Origin: CAVQBL01 sp963710715
GTDB lineage: Bacteria > Pseudomonadota > Gammaproteobacteria > DSM-16500
DNA length: 64,000 bases
Assembly (NCBI GenBank): GCA_963710715.1
Contig: CAVQBL010000008.1
Span: 23,710 to 87,709 of the forward strand
Reading direction: 5' to 3'
Shown: positions 46,301 through 55,080 of the stretch, piece after piece
Numbering within the stretch: position 1 is the first letter of the stretch
How the letters are laid out: each line of letters opens with the position of its first letter
The notes under the pieces: generated by a model
Told to the model about the DNA's origin: nothing
The model's input: only the letters and a program-made list of their open reading frames with translations
Databases searched by the model: none
Position numbers and translations under genes: made by a program

Positions 46301-47470
46301 ATTTTAGAATTGAAACAAAGAGTTTTTCCTTTTGCGCCGTGGCCAAAGAAAATAGTTAAATATTGTTTGGTTGAGAACGTGGAAGCAAAAACACTGCAGA
46401 TTCTTTTTCCCAATAATTATAATAATCAAATTATGTTAAAGAATTTTGTTAATGGACAGTTTGGTATTTATTTAGAATCAACACAATTAAAAAATTATCA
46501 AGTGTCTCAATCTGCTGGCGCCACTTCTTATGTAGCAAGCTCTAATGTTTATTTTGTAGGATTGGGTAGTGATGAGACTGTTATCGTTGAAGCACTGGGA
46601 GGAAATCACATTTATACAGGAGGAAACCGGAATAAAATTGTATATACAAAACCTGCCTCGAACAAAAAAAGCTTAAAGTCTCAAGAACCTGATGTGATTG
46701 AAAAGTTTAATTACGATGACCGAATTGTATTGCAAGGCTATCAAGAAGGTGAGTATCAATTGCAAGTAGAGGATAGAGATACACAAATTGTGACAAGAGA
46801 TTTACCTCTAATTACATTACTCAATTCTCCTCGAGTGGTTGCGTTTTATAATGTTTCTCTTAAGGCGGTACAGATTATGCGAGATGCAGAGCCTCCTATT
46901 CTGCTTGAAAACAAGCTCATTATTAGACAAGGTGAAGCGGTTACTATGAATCGTGCTTTTTTAAGTGCATATGATGAAAACGCAGAGTTTACATTTAGTA
47001 TTACAGCGCTTCAGCATGGTCATTTTACTAAGTTTAATCGCACCGATATAGCAATTACAAATTTTACCCTGACAGATGTTTTGGGGGGAATAATATCATT
47101 TACTCAAATTGGAGATGATGCACCTTCTTATAATGTGACATTAAACAGTGGAAAATTTGTGACTGATCCTGTACCAGCGAATGTCACTTTTATAAAAAAT
47201 ACTCCTAAATCTCCTGCGGAAAATGGGGATAGTGCCAATAGCAATACAATGATTGCTATTTTAGCCAGTGTGGGAAGCATATCCGCAGTAGCAGGTATGA
47301 TTTTATGTTATTTACGCTGTCGTTCTAAAATAAGTTTAGACAGATCCGATCGATCTCAAGGCATTGCGCTGCAGCGTCTTTCAATTTTTGCAAAAGGTGA
47401 TGAGAAAGTATCTGTTAACTCAGCATCAGAACCTTTTTTAGGTAGCTCCTTTGGTGTAAAAGCGTTGTAA
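43379..47470 (+). CDS. Giant multidomain protein: beta-repeats, lipase-like domain, RTX motif, C-terminal TM helix
   Basis: The 1363-residue protein has a helical N-terminus (1-190) and five to six beta-propeller-like repeats (about 215-590, pattern 'IGVQPNDNFVIAY...RYNAHCVALGTEF'). A class 3 lipase-like domain follows (about 595-780: AYINPSRKALVIAHRGTDF, then D-T-G-H-S-K-G with Ser715 as likely nucleophile). One calcium-binding RTX nonapeptide (GGSGNDIYW, about 905) and a cadherin/CSPG-like block (about 1170-1270) come next. A membrane helix (IAILASVGSISAVAGMIL, about 1290-1310) and a short basic tail end it. No N-terminal signal peptide is visible. A secreted or surface-anchored hydrolase with adhesion modules is the simplest reading; active-site competence is uncertain because GHSLG is GHSKG here. 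Confidence 0.7.
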   Translation: MLSTSLTNSSPSVNISHSNALNVSTLSSAQVILEGLGFTDQRSAMYAQEQAQHAESIQLRDAIKNYEEYPNAFHQKKLIDVLRVTIKKMKRECSFVKAKQIHYRQLAVQENQNTSSSIGYLNQFGQWVKKEVKQFFGSDSTQLAERYAGMMRTREQVLQQLQEYFNKIAAENHAEEVFEKLIEPNTEQSHRVSRQLSSAIPLTDEFQLIDNTGEVEIGVQPNDNFVIAYEMITDYGPNTYDWRLYAKCLNSDGTPQGAAFPVSTARGYDAKIGIQPNGDFIIIWGQQDHELHARRYNAHCVALGTEFLLGKEYTDLAVGMQSSRNFIVACRGDEYTAHPTIIVQRFDSSGSALSPESRVAGSDSKDVIMETNAVGVLSNDDFIVFGRSINHGASDTTSLLGWRFNAAGIFSGKVFRLPLMDASEYQRSLTRISIAMQSNGHFMMTLAARRKIVAKYFGVNGVPLNSFVIDGSDSDNPICVFDEQGSSTVVQANGNFVFSWVAWCYRNSNVMDNYVFAQRYSADGASLKEKFQVNQLLTNGLSASVIGAQQNNDVMVMWTSQQLSPNFHLVKMARRYHFDDVIPSSYVSPYEYALMSVHVYRKLKDNAVLPAGWKVGQRKFSGGWEIALDSQVNSGNYFGSAYINPSRKALVIAHRGTDFTSISDLYNDLKIWEAQVLLQLEDAYDFCRAVNNFVIENAKTYGNINDYEISDTGHSKGAEIADLSATLWQRVAVSFESPGIVKVLEKNPQRFPNRAMSITNYNAAPNVIDTVNGPIDKLYRIYSPFDRFSFYCPSPDVVCYGLYSINDQHSKNKILQQFNPQTGEPKITAWIEHDQWPEWTGYNAYRDYDQNRYYWDKYIGRSVSDRYRKEFIDRYLTRSNKPGVTNLGDNSDNEFWGGTNSADVMTGGSGNDIYWPFEGRNIISDKKGDDVYQIISTDKAETIIDDEDHKGTILIDEEYELRGNASRASVPNLYILELKQRVFPFAPWPKKIVKYCLVENVEAKTLQILFPNNYNNQIMLKNFVNGQFGIYLESTQLKNYQVSQSAGATSYVASSNVYFVGLGSDETVIVEALGGNHIYTGGNRNKIVYTKPASNKKSLKSQEPDVIEKFNYDDRIVLQGYQEGEYQLQVEDRDTQIVTRDLPLITLLNSPRVVAFYNVSLKAVQIMRDAEPPILLENKLIIRQGEAVTMNRAFLSAYDENAEFTFSITALQHGHFTKFNRTDIAITNFTLTDVLGGIISFTQIGDDAPSYNVTLNSGKFVTDPVPANVTFIKNTPKSPAENGDSANSNTMIAILASVGSISAVAGMILCYLRCRSKISLDRSDRSQGIALQRLSIFAKGDEKVSVNSASEPFLGSSFGVKAL

Positions 47471-47730
47471 TCACCGCGAGCTGGTCGAAGAATTTTTACG
47501 TGAATAGAGATTTTGATGAAGTAGATTTTCATTTGAATGCCTGGATATTAACTTTGTTTGTCTTATTCAAGGTTAATTATTAAGCTAAGTAAAATGCAAT
47601 ACGACCTCACAGATTTTCATGCTCTCATGCAAAAGTCTGAATAGCCGGGATGTTGCCTGAAATTACAGGAAACGATTTAGTAAACTATAAGAATTTAATT
47701 TTTAAATTGCTGCTTTACAGGAGATACATC

Positions 47731-48336
47731 ATGCCCATTGATAAAGACACTTTAAGGCGATTAAGAGATAATGACCCTACTTTGACGGATCTTAGGCTTT
47801 ATAAAATCGGCAATAAAGACGCAAAAGTTATTGCAGATGTTTTAAAGACCAACAATACTTTAACAAGTCTTATCTTTAATGAGAGTCAAATAGGCGATGA
47901 GGGCGTAAAGGCAATCATGGACTCTTTAAAGACCAATTATATCTTGAGGTCGCTTTCCTTTTATAGGACGTCATCGTCTTTCTTCCTAGGTAGCAAAATC
48001 GGTGTTGTAGGCGCAACAGCAATAGCCGGCGTTTTAAAAACCAACAACACTTTGATGAGGCTTGAACTTAATAGCAATGACATAGGTGATGAGGGCGCAA
48101 AAGCTTTTGCGGATGCTTTAAAGATTAATCGCAGCTTAACCTTCCTTACTCTTTGTTTTAACAACATAGGTGATGTAGGTGCGAAAGCTCTCGCAAACGC
48201 TTTAAGTACCAATAAAACTTTGCAATGTCTAGAACTTAGGAGTAGCAAAATCAGTGATAAAGTTATTTGGAAAGATTGCGCGGATGCTTTAAAAAACAAC
48301 TATACTTTAACGTGGTGTATTTTAAAGCTAACCTGA
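47731..48336 (+). CDS. RNI/NOD-type leucine-rich-repeat protein
   Basis: The ATG at 47731 has an AGGAG ribosome site; the product is 201 residues. About six repeats of 28 residues follow the ribonuclease-inhibitor pattern (NNTLTSLIFNESQIGDEGVK, NNTLMRLELNSNDIGDEGAK, NRSLTFLTLCFNNIGDVGAK, NKTLQCLELRSSKISD). Such repeats are rare outside eukaryotes and their intracellular bacteria and bind proteins. No other domain. It stands between the giant lipase-like gene and the ANK-TPR gene in a run of eukaryotic-type repeat proteins. Confidence 0.85.
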   Translation: MPIDKDTLRRLRDNDPTLTDLRLYKIGNKDAKVIADVLKTNNTLTSLIFNESQIGDEGVKAIMDSLKTNYILRSLSFYRTSSSFFLGSKIGVVGATAIAGVLKTNNTLMRLELNSNDIGDEGAKAFADALKINRSLTFLTLCFNNIGDVGAKALANALSTNKTLQCLELRSSKISDKVIWKDCADALKNNYTLTWCILKLT

Positions 48337-48475
48337 GATCTCGACGTCATTCCTCTATGGTACTTCTGACGTTCTCCAGGGGTCAGTCGATGAAATAATT
48401 AAGCGAAATAAAAAGCTGGCTGATCAAGCCCTAGAAGCGGCAAAACAAGGTGATTTAGAAAGCTTTAAGAAACTT

Positions 48476-51454
48476 ATGGCGCGGGGTGTAAGTGTGTTTG
48501 CTAAAGATATGAGCAGCAACACAATGCTCCATTTTGCTGCAAAAGCTAATCAAGCAGCTTTCGTGAAAGAATGGTTAGCTGAAGTAAATAAACAAGGTTT
48601 TAGTATCAACTATAGTTTGTCCTTAAAAGGTTACGATCCTCCCAACTACAAGACAGCTTTAGACTTAGCCATCGAGAATGATTGCAAAGATGTAGTAAGT
48701 ATTCTTAATTCACAAACATCACTAGTTCGAGAGCAAAAGGAAGAAAATAGCTCACTTGTTTCTTTTTACCAACCCAATGCAGTGGTTCAAACAAGGAGTC
48801 TCTCGCCTGTTTCTATAAATAGTAAATTCCAGGAGATTAAGAAACCAGAATTATCTGAAAGTGATAAATTACAGAGACAAAAAGAAGAAACTTTTAAAAA
48901 AGAGAAAAAAGCAAAATTAGATAAGTATTATCAAGAAAGTATCAAATGTTGCCACAAGGGTGAATACGATAAAGCCATTGAAAACTGTACTCAAATGTTA
49001 GTTTTAGATCCTTGGGATGCGCGAGCTTTAAATTACAAAGCTTGGGTTTTATTTTGCTCAAACCAATTAGATAAGGCATCGCATTGTTATGATGAAGCAT
49101 TAAAAGTTAGCCCACAAACTACTTATATTTTGTGTGAGAAAGGATATGTTTTACTACTTCAGAAGCAATTTAATGCATCTAATACTTTATTTGAACAGGT
49201 ATTAACACTTTCTAAAGAAAATGTTCGCGCTTGTCTGGGTAAAGGGTTTCTTGCAATGAAAGAAAGCCAATTTGAAATGGCTGAATCTTTTTTTCAAAAA
49301 ATCGAAACGGAAAAATTAGAAGCGGAAGATAAGCTTGAACTTTACTTTGTACAAGCAAAAGTGTTAGCTGAACTTGGTTTTGCTACACAAGCTATAAAAG
49401 CTTTGGAGAAAACATTACAGCTAAAGCCTGATTTTATTCCTGCTCAACAGGAAATGAATAAATTAAAAAGTTATCCGATTGATATAAATCTTATTTCTTC
49501 TTTAGTAGCTTCAAATCACTCTGCTAACGTGAATTTAAAAACCCAGGATGATAAAGAGAAAAAAACATCTCTTGACTCGAAAAGCAATCCTCTATCTGTT
49601 TTACTAACTCCAGACGCAGAAGAAAAATCACCTAAAAATACTGAATTAACTACAACATCTCACATGAGCTCGACATTTAAGTCATCAAGTTCAGAATCGT
49701 TCTTACATCCTTTGGGCGTAGCGCTACCTTCCAAATCAGTTGCCCTGCAAAATAAAGATATTACCATAATAAATGATCAATCTTCTAAAATTAAAGAATC
49801 AAATCTATTGGAGGATGAGAACTTAGAGAACGAAAGCAAACGTAATAAAAATATGCTCGCCTCTGCTTCTACAATAGTAACTTCAAACGAAAATGCTAAC
49901 GTGAGTTTATCTCAACAAAATCGAGAAGATAAAATATCTTCTACACCTCTCCTCCCTAACAGCGATCTCCAGCCCGTTTTAATGGGAAGCCAAGATCAAG
50001 ATTTTTTAAATGCATGGCTGCTAGAGTGCAAATCGTTTACTATTTCACCGGCTGATTTACTGCAGTTTAAACAACGTATTCAGCAATCTTATTTAGATCA
50101 ATCTGAAATGCAGGTTGCCTTAAGATCAATGAAAACTATGTTACAAACTCTCAGCACACTAGATGATCAAGTTACAAATATCAGTGAACATTTAGATTTA
50201 GATGAAGCATCCAAGACAAAACAAGCATATATTAATAACAACCAGAAATTAAAACGCTATCAATCATGCCTGCAGAGTGAATTGAATAAGTTTGTTCTCA
50301 CTTACTACCTGGCCACAACAGAGTTGCAGCAATTAACCGCGAATAAGAAAGATTCTATTATTGAGGGTGTGATGGCTCTTCCTACTAGCATTCCAATAGT
50401 GGGCAAACTTCTTAACGTTTTTACACACGCTGCAAAAGCAGCTAATTTAAGCCATCGGTATGAACAAATAAATCGCTTGGTTGTCTTGTTTAAAGAACCT
50501 AGACACATTGCCCAAGTGGCATATCGATTTTCTGTTCAACTGACTTTGGAAAAAAGAAAAATCATTACAGAAGAAGCGAAAGAAATAAACACTGTTGCTG
50601 ATCATTTAATAAAATTTTTAGAAAATTTTAAGAAATTTTTTAGGCATCAATTAAAAGACATGAAAACAAGTAATGCCAAGGGACTTTCTTTAACGAGAGA
50701 AGAAGAACTCGCTATGGAAGATGGAGCAAGTTTATTAGCAGTAATCTTGTCAGATCAGGCAAAAATCGACAGAGAAAAAGATTTAGTGCTGCAATTTTTG
50801 CAGCTTGTATTAGGACGTGATTATGTCTACTCAAAAGTAGAAGATAAGCTGTCCCAGTTAAATGTTTCTCCCACAGAAACTCCTGCTACCTCATCAGTAA
50901 TCGGGGGACCTATTGCATCTGTCAATCCAAGCACTACTGCTTCGTCTCAACATACTTCTAATGAGAGTCAAAGCAGTGATAATCAAATGATAATAATAAT
51001 GCAAGAAATACAAGCTCTAAAAGCAAAATCACAAGCACAAGAAGAAGAGCTAAAACACACAAATGCTAAACTTGAAGAACATGAAAAAGCAAAAAAATTA
51101 GAAAACGAACTTGTAACACTGAGAAAGAAGATTGCGCAAATTGATCGCATAGAAGAAAAAATACATCGTGTCGCAGAAGTTGATGATGTACTGGCTCGAA
51201 TCAAAGCACTGGGATTAGATGATCTGCCTTCTGTTGATGAAGTAGAAGAAAATGGCCAAGTAAAAATACAATCTAATGAATCAGCAGGACAACCCAAAAA
51301 TCATTTTATTAGACTCCATAAACAAATGTTCTTTTTTGAGCAACATACCAAAGTTGTAGTAGAGGAACTGCTTAAATTAAAAGAGCAGGTAGAAACTATG
51401 CAAGCCCGGCAAGAAGCAGGCAGCACTAAAATGAAAAAGAAGTCTTATCATTAA
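48476..51454 (+). CDS. Ankyrin-TPR-coiled-coil protein
   Basis: The 992-residue protein has two ankyrin repeats at the start (NTMLHFAAKANQAAFVKEWL, YKTALDLAIENDCKDVVSIL), about five TPRs (residues about 150-330, for example CHKGEYDKAIENCTQMLVLD), a Ser-rich linker (340-500), a helical middle and a long coiled coil (about 845-990). Its true N-terminus may be longer: the frame is open and ankyrin-like from about 48390 (KLADQALEAAKQGDLESFKK), and an ATG at 48389 after AGGGG is one base out of frame. A host-directed scaffold or effector role is inferred from domains only. Confidence 0.75.
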   Translation: MARGVSVFAKDMSSNTMLHFAAKANQAAFVKEWLAEVNKQGFSINYSLSLKGYDPPNYKTALDLAIENDCKDVVSILNSQTSLVREQKEENSSLVSFYQPNAVVQTRSLSPVSINSKFQEIKKPELSESDKLQRQKEETFKKEKKAKLDKYYQESIKCCHKGEYDKAIENCTQMLVLDPWDARALNYKAWVLFCSNQLDKASHCYDEALKVSPQTTYILCEKGYVLLLQKQFNASNTLFEQVLTLSKENVRACLGKGFLAMKESQFEMAESFFQKIETEKLEAEDKLELYFVQAKVLAELGFATQAIKALEKTLQLKPDFIPAQQEMNKLKSYPIDINLISSLVASNHSANVNLKTQDDKEKKTSLDSKSNPLSVLLTPDAEEKSPKNTELTTTSHMSSTFKSSSSESFLHPLGVALPSKSVALQNKDITIINDQSSKIKESNLLEDENLENESKRNKNMLASASTIVTSNENANVSLSQQNREDKISSTPLLPNSDLQPVLMGSQDQDFLNAWLLECKSFTISPADLLQFKQRIQQSYLDQSEMQVALRSMKTMLQTLSTLDDQVTNISEHLDLDEASKTKQAYINNNQKLKRYQSCLQSELNKFVLTYYLATTELQQLTANKKDSIIEGVMALPTSIPIVGKLLNVFTHAAKAANLSHRYEQINRLVVLFKEPRHIAQVAYRFSVQLTLEKRKIITEEAKEINTVADHLIKFLENFKKFFRHQLKDMKTSNAKGLSLTREEELAMEDGASLLAVILSDQAKIDREKDLVLQFLQLVLGRDYVYSKVEDKLSQLNVSPTETPATSSVIGGPIASVNPSTTASSQHTSNESQSSDNQMIIIMQEIQALKAKSQAQEEELKHTNAKLEEHEKAKKLENELVTLRKKIAQIDRIEEKIHRVAEVDDVLARIKALGLDDLPSVDEVEENGQVKIQSNESAGQPKNHFIRLHKQMFFFEQHTKVVVEELLKLKEQVETMQARQEAGSTKMKKKSYH

Positions 51455-51474
51455 TTTTAGAGAAGCCTAAGCTA

Positions 51475-51600
51475 ATGTTAGACCTAGGAGATAAAATAAA
51501 TGAAAACAATAAGAGTGGCATAGATGGGGATCAACAAGCTTCACAGTGCTTTTTTGGGCAAGGTACTACAGGATTACGACGTCGTAAAGTAAACTCCTAA
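51475..51600 (+). CDS. Small ORF, possible effector tail fragment
   Basis: An ATG at 51475 opens 41 codons (LDLGDKINENNKSGIDGDQQ, FFGQGTTGLRRRKVNS) 20 bp after the ANK-TPR gene. The basic C-terminus looks like the tail of a larger protein. No ribosome site of note and no family; it may be chance or a remnant. Confidence 0.2.
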   Translation: MLDLGDKINENNKSGIDGDQQASQCFFGQGTTGLRRRKVNS

Positions 51601-51811
51601 GAACCATCTGCCAATCCACATAGTTCATCCGCCCGCTTAGATTATCATTAGCGCAGTTAATTGCGTACAATCAAAAATTTCTGAGGTTTACGCCTAGAAC
51701 CCCAAATATATTGCCATCCTTGTTTTAAAAAATATTTCTGTTAACATTTAACATTCTGATTGCTTCCTTATTTCTTTAAGGGTTGAGTATGGGTAAAATG
51801 AGGTGCAAAAA

Positions 51812-52420
51812 ATGAAGAGCGATGACAGCCAATCTACAACAGCTTCTACCAATGAAGTATTTCAACTTTTGGAACAGAATAAACCCTCTGTCTCAACAAC
51901 TCCTAAACAGCCTATCACTGCTTTAGAGATAATTGATAAATTAGGTAAATGGTGCCAGCTTATTTATCAGGTCGACTCACTGATGCGGCAAGATGCTTTC
52001 AACGATACATTTTTTTTAGAAAATAAAATTGATTGGGAAACAGTTTATCATTATTGCAAGAAACACGGATTAGAGGCTCAAGATATTTATGCGCCTTGGC
52101 AGCTGGTTGCATTTATTGGCGATGTGGAAATAATTAAAAAATATCTCGAAAAGAATCCTAATTTTTTAACCCAACAAGATCGTTATTTTCGTAGAACACC
52201 ATTACATTACGCAGCTTGGGGCGGACACGTTGAAGCTGTTAAGTTTTTACTCGATAAGGGTGTATTAAACACAAGTAATGAGCCTACGCCACTACATTAT
52301 GCAAGACGCGTTGATGCTACTGAAGTAATTAAGGTTCTTACACCTGTACACGAAACAAAAGAAAACCAAAGTGTAATAGCAGAAGAAAAAGAATCTTTTT
52401 GTCCATGTGTTGTTTCATAG
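51812..52420 (+). CDS. Ankyrin-repeat protein with C-terminal CaaX box
   Basis: The ATG at 51812 follows GAGGTG; a GTG at 51803 is the alternative. The 202-residue product has a helical N-terminal half and two to three ankyrin repeats (about 100-175: APWQLVAFIGDVEIIKKYLE, RTPLHYAAWGGHVEAVKFLL, PTPLHYARRVDATEVI). The last residues are C-P-C-V-V-S: Cys-Val-Val-Ser is a CaaX prenylation box, preceded by a second Cys that could be acylated. Just before it lies a Glu-rich stretch (AEEKESF) like the E-block of Dot/Icm substrates. Bacteria lack prenyltransferases, so the box makes sense only inside a eukaryotic host, as shown for AnkB of Legionella pneumophila. Confidence 0.75.
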   Translation: MKSDDSQSTTASTNEVFQLLEQNKPSVSTTPKQPITALEIIDKLGKWCQLIYQVDSLMRQDAFNDTFFLENKIDWETVYHYCKKHGLEAQDIYAPWQLVAFIGDVEIIKKYLEKNPNFLTQQDRYFRRTPLHYAAWGGHVEAVKFLLDKGVLNTSNEPTPLHYARRVDATEVIKVLTPVHETKENQSVIAEEKESFCPCVVS

Positions 52421-52434
52421 TGTGAGCCGATTCA

Positions 52435-52647
52435 ATGTTTAACTCAGATACAATTCGAAAAGATCAATTATGGTTTGTAGAAGCAGTTGCCCTTGCTGCT
52501 CAAGCAAAACAATTCAGCAGAAATATGCAAGGCGATGCGTTTAACGTATTTGTTTTAGACAGAACAAAGTTACGCCGGAAGATAAACGTGCGTTGCCGCG
52601 GCGAAAGAAGGGAAAGTCGCGGGCTCATTTTCTATAGAAACCGTTAA
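52435..52647 (+). pseudogene. Possible fragment of an AAA-type ATP-binding protein
   Basis: The first 16 codons (FNSDTIRKDQLWFVE) resemble the conserved end region of COG1106-type ATPases ('R-(R/K)-DQIWFVEK'). The rest of the 70-codon frame does not fit. No Walker motifs are present. Probably a short remnant. Confidence 0.25.
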
Positions 52648-52840
52648 TGCAATACCAATGGTTAATGGCTAATTAAAAATGGAGCCAATTAAAAATTTGA
52701 GTTTGCATTGGGAGGGACTCGTTGCAATGCGGACTTAGTTGCGTTTATTACTTGAAACACGCCAACAGGATTTTTGTTTGTGATAAATATTACTACTACA
52801 AATTCAAAGCACCTTCGATTTTGGCAGGGACGATGAAAAT

Positions 52841-53179
52841 TTACCCTGCTTTTTTCATCGTGTCAGGTTGTATAACTAATCTATATCCTAATCCCTTTAA
52901 AATAAGGCCAAATGTATCAAGCGTGGGATTGCCTTTTTTAGAAAGTACATGGTAGAGATTTTGACGATTTAAATGTGTTCTTCTAGCTAATTTCCCCATG
53001 CCTCCCTTCGCTTCAGCTATATTACGTAATGCAACAAGAAGTGCTTCTGCATCATCGTCTTCTTGGTATTCTTCCATCGCGATACGTAAATATAAGTCTG
53101 CTTCCTTGGGTTTTTTAAGAGATTCAATTAATTCATCATGGTAACTTGCAGTATGTTTCAGTATTTTTAATTTATTCAT
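52841..53179 (-). CDS. Antitoxin, COG3636-type XRE-like
   Basis: The 112-residue protein has an N-terminal interaction region and a helix-turn-helix (about residues 60-105: GGMGKLARRTHLNRQNLYHV, LSKKGNPTLDTFGLIL) typical of addiction-module antidote proteins paired with RelE/HigB-like toxins. It overlaps the toxin gene upstream by 8 bp. Expected to neutralise the toxin and repress the operon. Confidence 0.85.
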   Translation of the reverse strand: MNKLKILKHTASYHDELIESLKKPKEADLYLRIAMEEYQEDDDAEALLVALRNIAEAKGGMGKLARRTHLNRQNLYHVLSKKGNPTLDTFGLILKGLGYRLVIQPDTMKKAG

Positions 53180-53513
53180 CGCTGCGCTCCTTTAGTTCAT
53201 GCCAGTATGCTTTAGCCATTTTAATATCTTTTTTTTGGCTGGCTTTATCACCAGCACAAAGTAGTATGATTATTTCTCTATCCTGTTCTACAAAATAAAT
53301 TCGGTAGCCGGATCCAAATGCTAGCTTTAATTCAAACACACCATCGCCAACAGGTTCGCAATCTCCAAAATTCCCTAATTCCAGTCGATCTAAACGGCGA
53401 CGGATTCTAAGGCGAGTAACAGGATCCTTTAAATCATAGAGCCATTCCAAAAATGGAACTTTCCCCGAAGGAGTAGTGTAATTTTGTATGATTCTATGAT
53501 TATTTTTGCTCAT
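53172..53513 (-). CDS. RelE/HigB-like toxin, phage-derived Gp49 type
   Basis: The 113-residue product shows the RelE/ParE-superfamily layout of 'addiction module killer' proteins: VPFLEWLYDLKDPVTRLRI, RRLDRLELGNFGDCEPVGDG, VFELKLAFGSGYRIYFVEQD and LLCAGDKASQKKDI. These proteins usually cleave mRNA on the ribosome. The following antitoxin gene overlaps it. The toxin-first order is that of this subfamily. Confidence 0.87.
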   Translation of the reverse strand: MSKNNHRIIQNYTTPSGKVPFLEWLYDLKDPVTRLRIRRRLDRLELGNFGDCEPVGDGVFELKLAFGSGYRIYFVEQDREIIILLCAGDKASQKKDIKMAKAYWHELKERSDE

Positions 53514-53704
53514 GCCTAATTGTCGTATAAAAATGACAAATAGTCAAGTGTTAAATATGGCAGAATCTCACGCGAAGTGCGGCAAGCGATTTGATCAATA
53601 AATCCAGTAATAAAAATCAATGCCCGAATTTCGGCGGCAATGATTAATAAACTCACTATAATAATGTAACAAGATTTATTAGTTTTAATTAAGTGAGATT
53701 CAAA

Positions 53705-54671
53705 ATGTTAACTGACAAAAAAAGGAAAGAATATTATCAAGCCTTAATTACTAAAGACCCTGGGTATGAAGGTGTTTTTTATGTAGGAGTTAAAACAACA
53801 GGCGTATTTTGTCGGCCAACATGCCCTGCAAGAAAACCAAAGTTTGAAAACTGTGAGTTTTTTAAAGCTGCCAAAGAAGCATTACTTGCTTCTTTTAGGC
53901 CTTGCCTACGATGTCAACCACTTTCACATCCAAACCAGGCCTCACCTGTTGTGCGAGCTCTGGTGAAAGCCATCGAAGATAACCCCGAAAAGCGCTGGAA
54001 GGATCAAGACTTTCGTGAATTATCTATTGATGTTTCAACCGCAAGAAGGCAATTTAAAAGACGCTTTGGTATGACATTCGTTGAATATGCAAGAGCACGA
54101 CGGATGGGATTGGCCATAAAACTTATTAGAGAGGGAAATGTAGCGGTTATCGATGCTCAGTTATCTGCTGGCTATGAATCCAGTAGTGGTTTTAGGGATG
54201 CTTTTTCAAGGATTATGGGGGCAGCCCCTACACAAGCAACCCATCAAATTTTAAAAGCGGTCTGGTTAGACACTAGACTTGGCCCAATGATTGCTATTGC
54301 AGATGAAAACGGTCTCTATTTGTTAGAGTTTATTGATCGTCGTGGTTTAGAACGAGAAGTTGAGCGTTTAAGAAAAAAATTGAAGGCGGCTATTATTCCT
54401 GGTGAGACGCAAATTATTAAAAGTATAGAATCTGAAATTACAAATTATTTTGACGGAAAAAATGTAGTATTCAAAACACCGCTTCATTTGGTAGGTTCAA
54501 CTTTTCAAAAAAGAGTTTGGGAGGAATTAAAAAATATTCCAAGTTAGCTATAATTATTCCATGTCATCGTGTCATTAATATAAATGGAGAGCCAGGTGGA
54601 TATGGCGGAGGAATTGCTCGTAAACAATGGTTACTTGAACATGAAAAAAATTTAAAAGAGAAGGTCTTATG
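53705..54671 (+). pseudogene. ada: Ada methyltransferase/regulator with internal deletion
   Basis: From the ATG at 53705 the protein has the N-terminal Ada zinc domain (Cys36, Cys40, Cys67, Cys70; TTGVFCRPTCPARKP), an AraC-type DNA-binding domain (about 90-190) and the start of the O6-alkylguanine methyltransferase domain, then stops at 54547. The catalytic block IIPCHRVININGEPGGYGGG continues in another frame to TGA 54669-54671. About 30 residues before it, normally the DNA-binding helices around 'G-x-T-x-SY', are missing. A deletion whose length is not a multiple of three therefore broke the gene between 54535 and 54550. The N-terminal regulator part may survive. Confidence 0.85.
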
Positions 54672-55058
54672 AACATCGAAGAATATTTTAAAGAAATGTA
54701 TTTTAATATTTGGCAAAGTAATGATCTAAGCAAGATCGATAAATATTATGCAAAGGATTTTGAGGAAACTATTAGTGTTTGTGACGAAAACAAAAATCCG
54801 ATTGAGCTTAGAATTAACTACAATGATATTGTTAAGCAGGCGAAAAGGCAAAAGGAAACTTATAAAGATACAACTTTTTCCATTAAGAAAATTGTATCTA
54901 GCGTTGATAATCATATCTCAATATATTTTTATTCATCGTTTATAGATAAGAAAACAGGCGAATTAAGACATCGTTTTGTATGCGGGATATGGCGACTTAA
55001 TCAAAATAATCAAATTAATCGAGTTTGGGCAGTGGTAACTCCATATTATCCCATCTAA
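54669..55058 (+). CDS. SnoaL/NTF2-like fold protein
   Basis: The 129-residue product has the cone-shaped NTF2-like pattern: EEYFKEMYFNIWQSNDLSKI, YYAKDFEETISVCDENKNPI, then strands ISIYFYSSFIDKKTG and RFVCGIWRLNQNNQINRVWA. Members are enzymes (polyketide cyclases, isomerases) or binding proteins. Its ATG overlaps the final stop of the broken ada gene (ATGA), so it was part of that operon. Substrate unknown. Confidence 0.7.
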   Translation: MNIEEYFKEMYFNIWQSNDLSKIDKYYAKDFEETISVCDENKNPIELRINYNDIVKQAKRQKETYKDTTFSIKKIVSSVDNHISIYFYSSFIDKKTGELRHRFVCGIWRLNQNNQINRVWAVVTPYYPI

Positions 55059-55080
55059 ATTGTTTTATAATGAAATAATA

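Noticed and set aside
50983..51297. 104-codon minus-strand Ser/Cys-rich frame
   Set aside because: Shadow of the coiled-coil region of the ANK-TPR gene.
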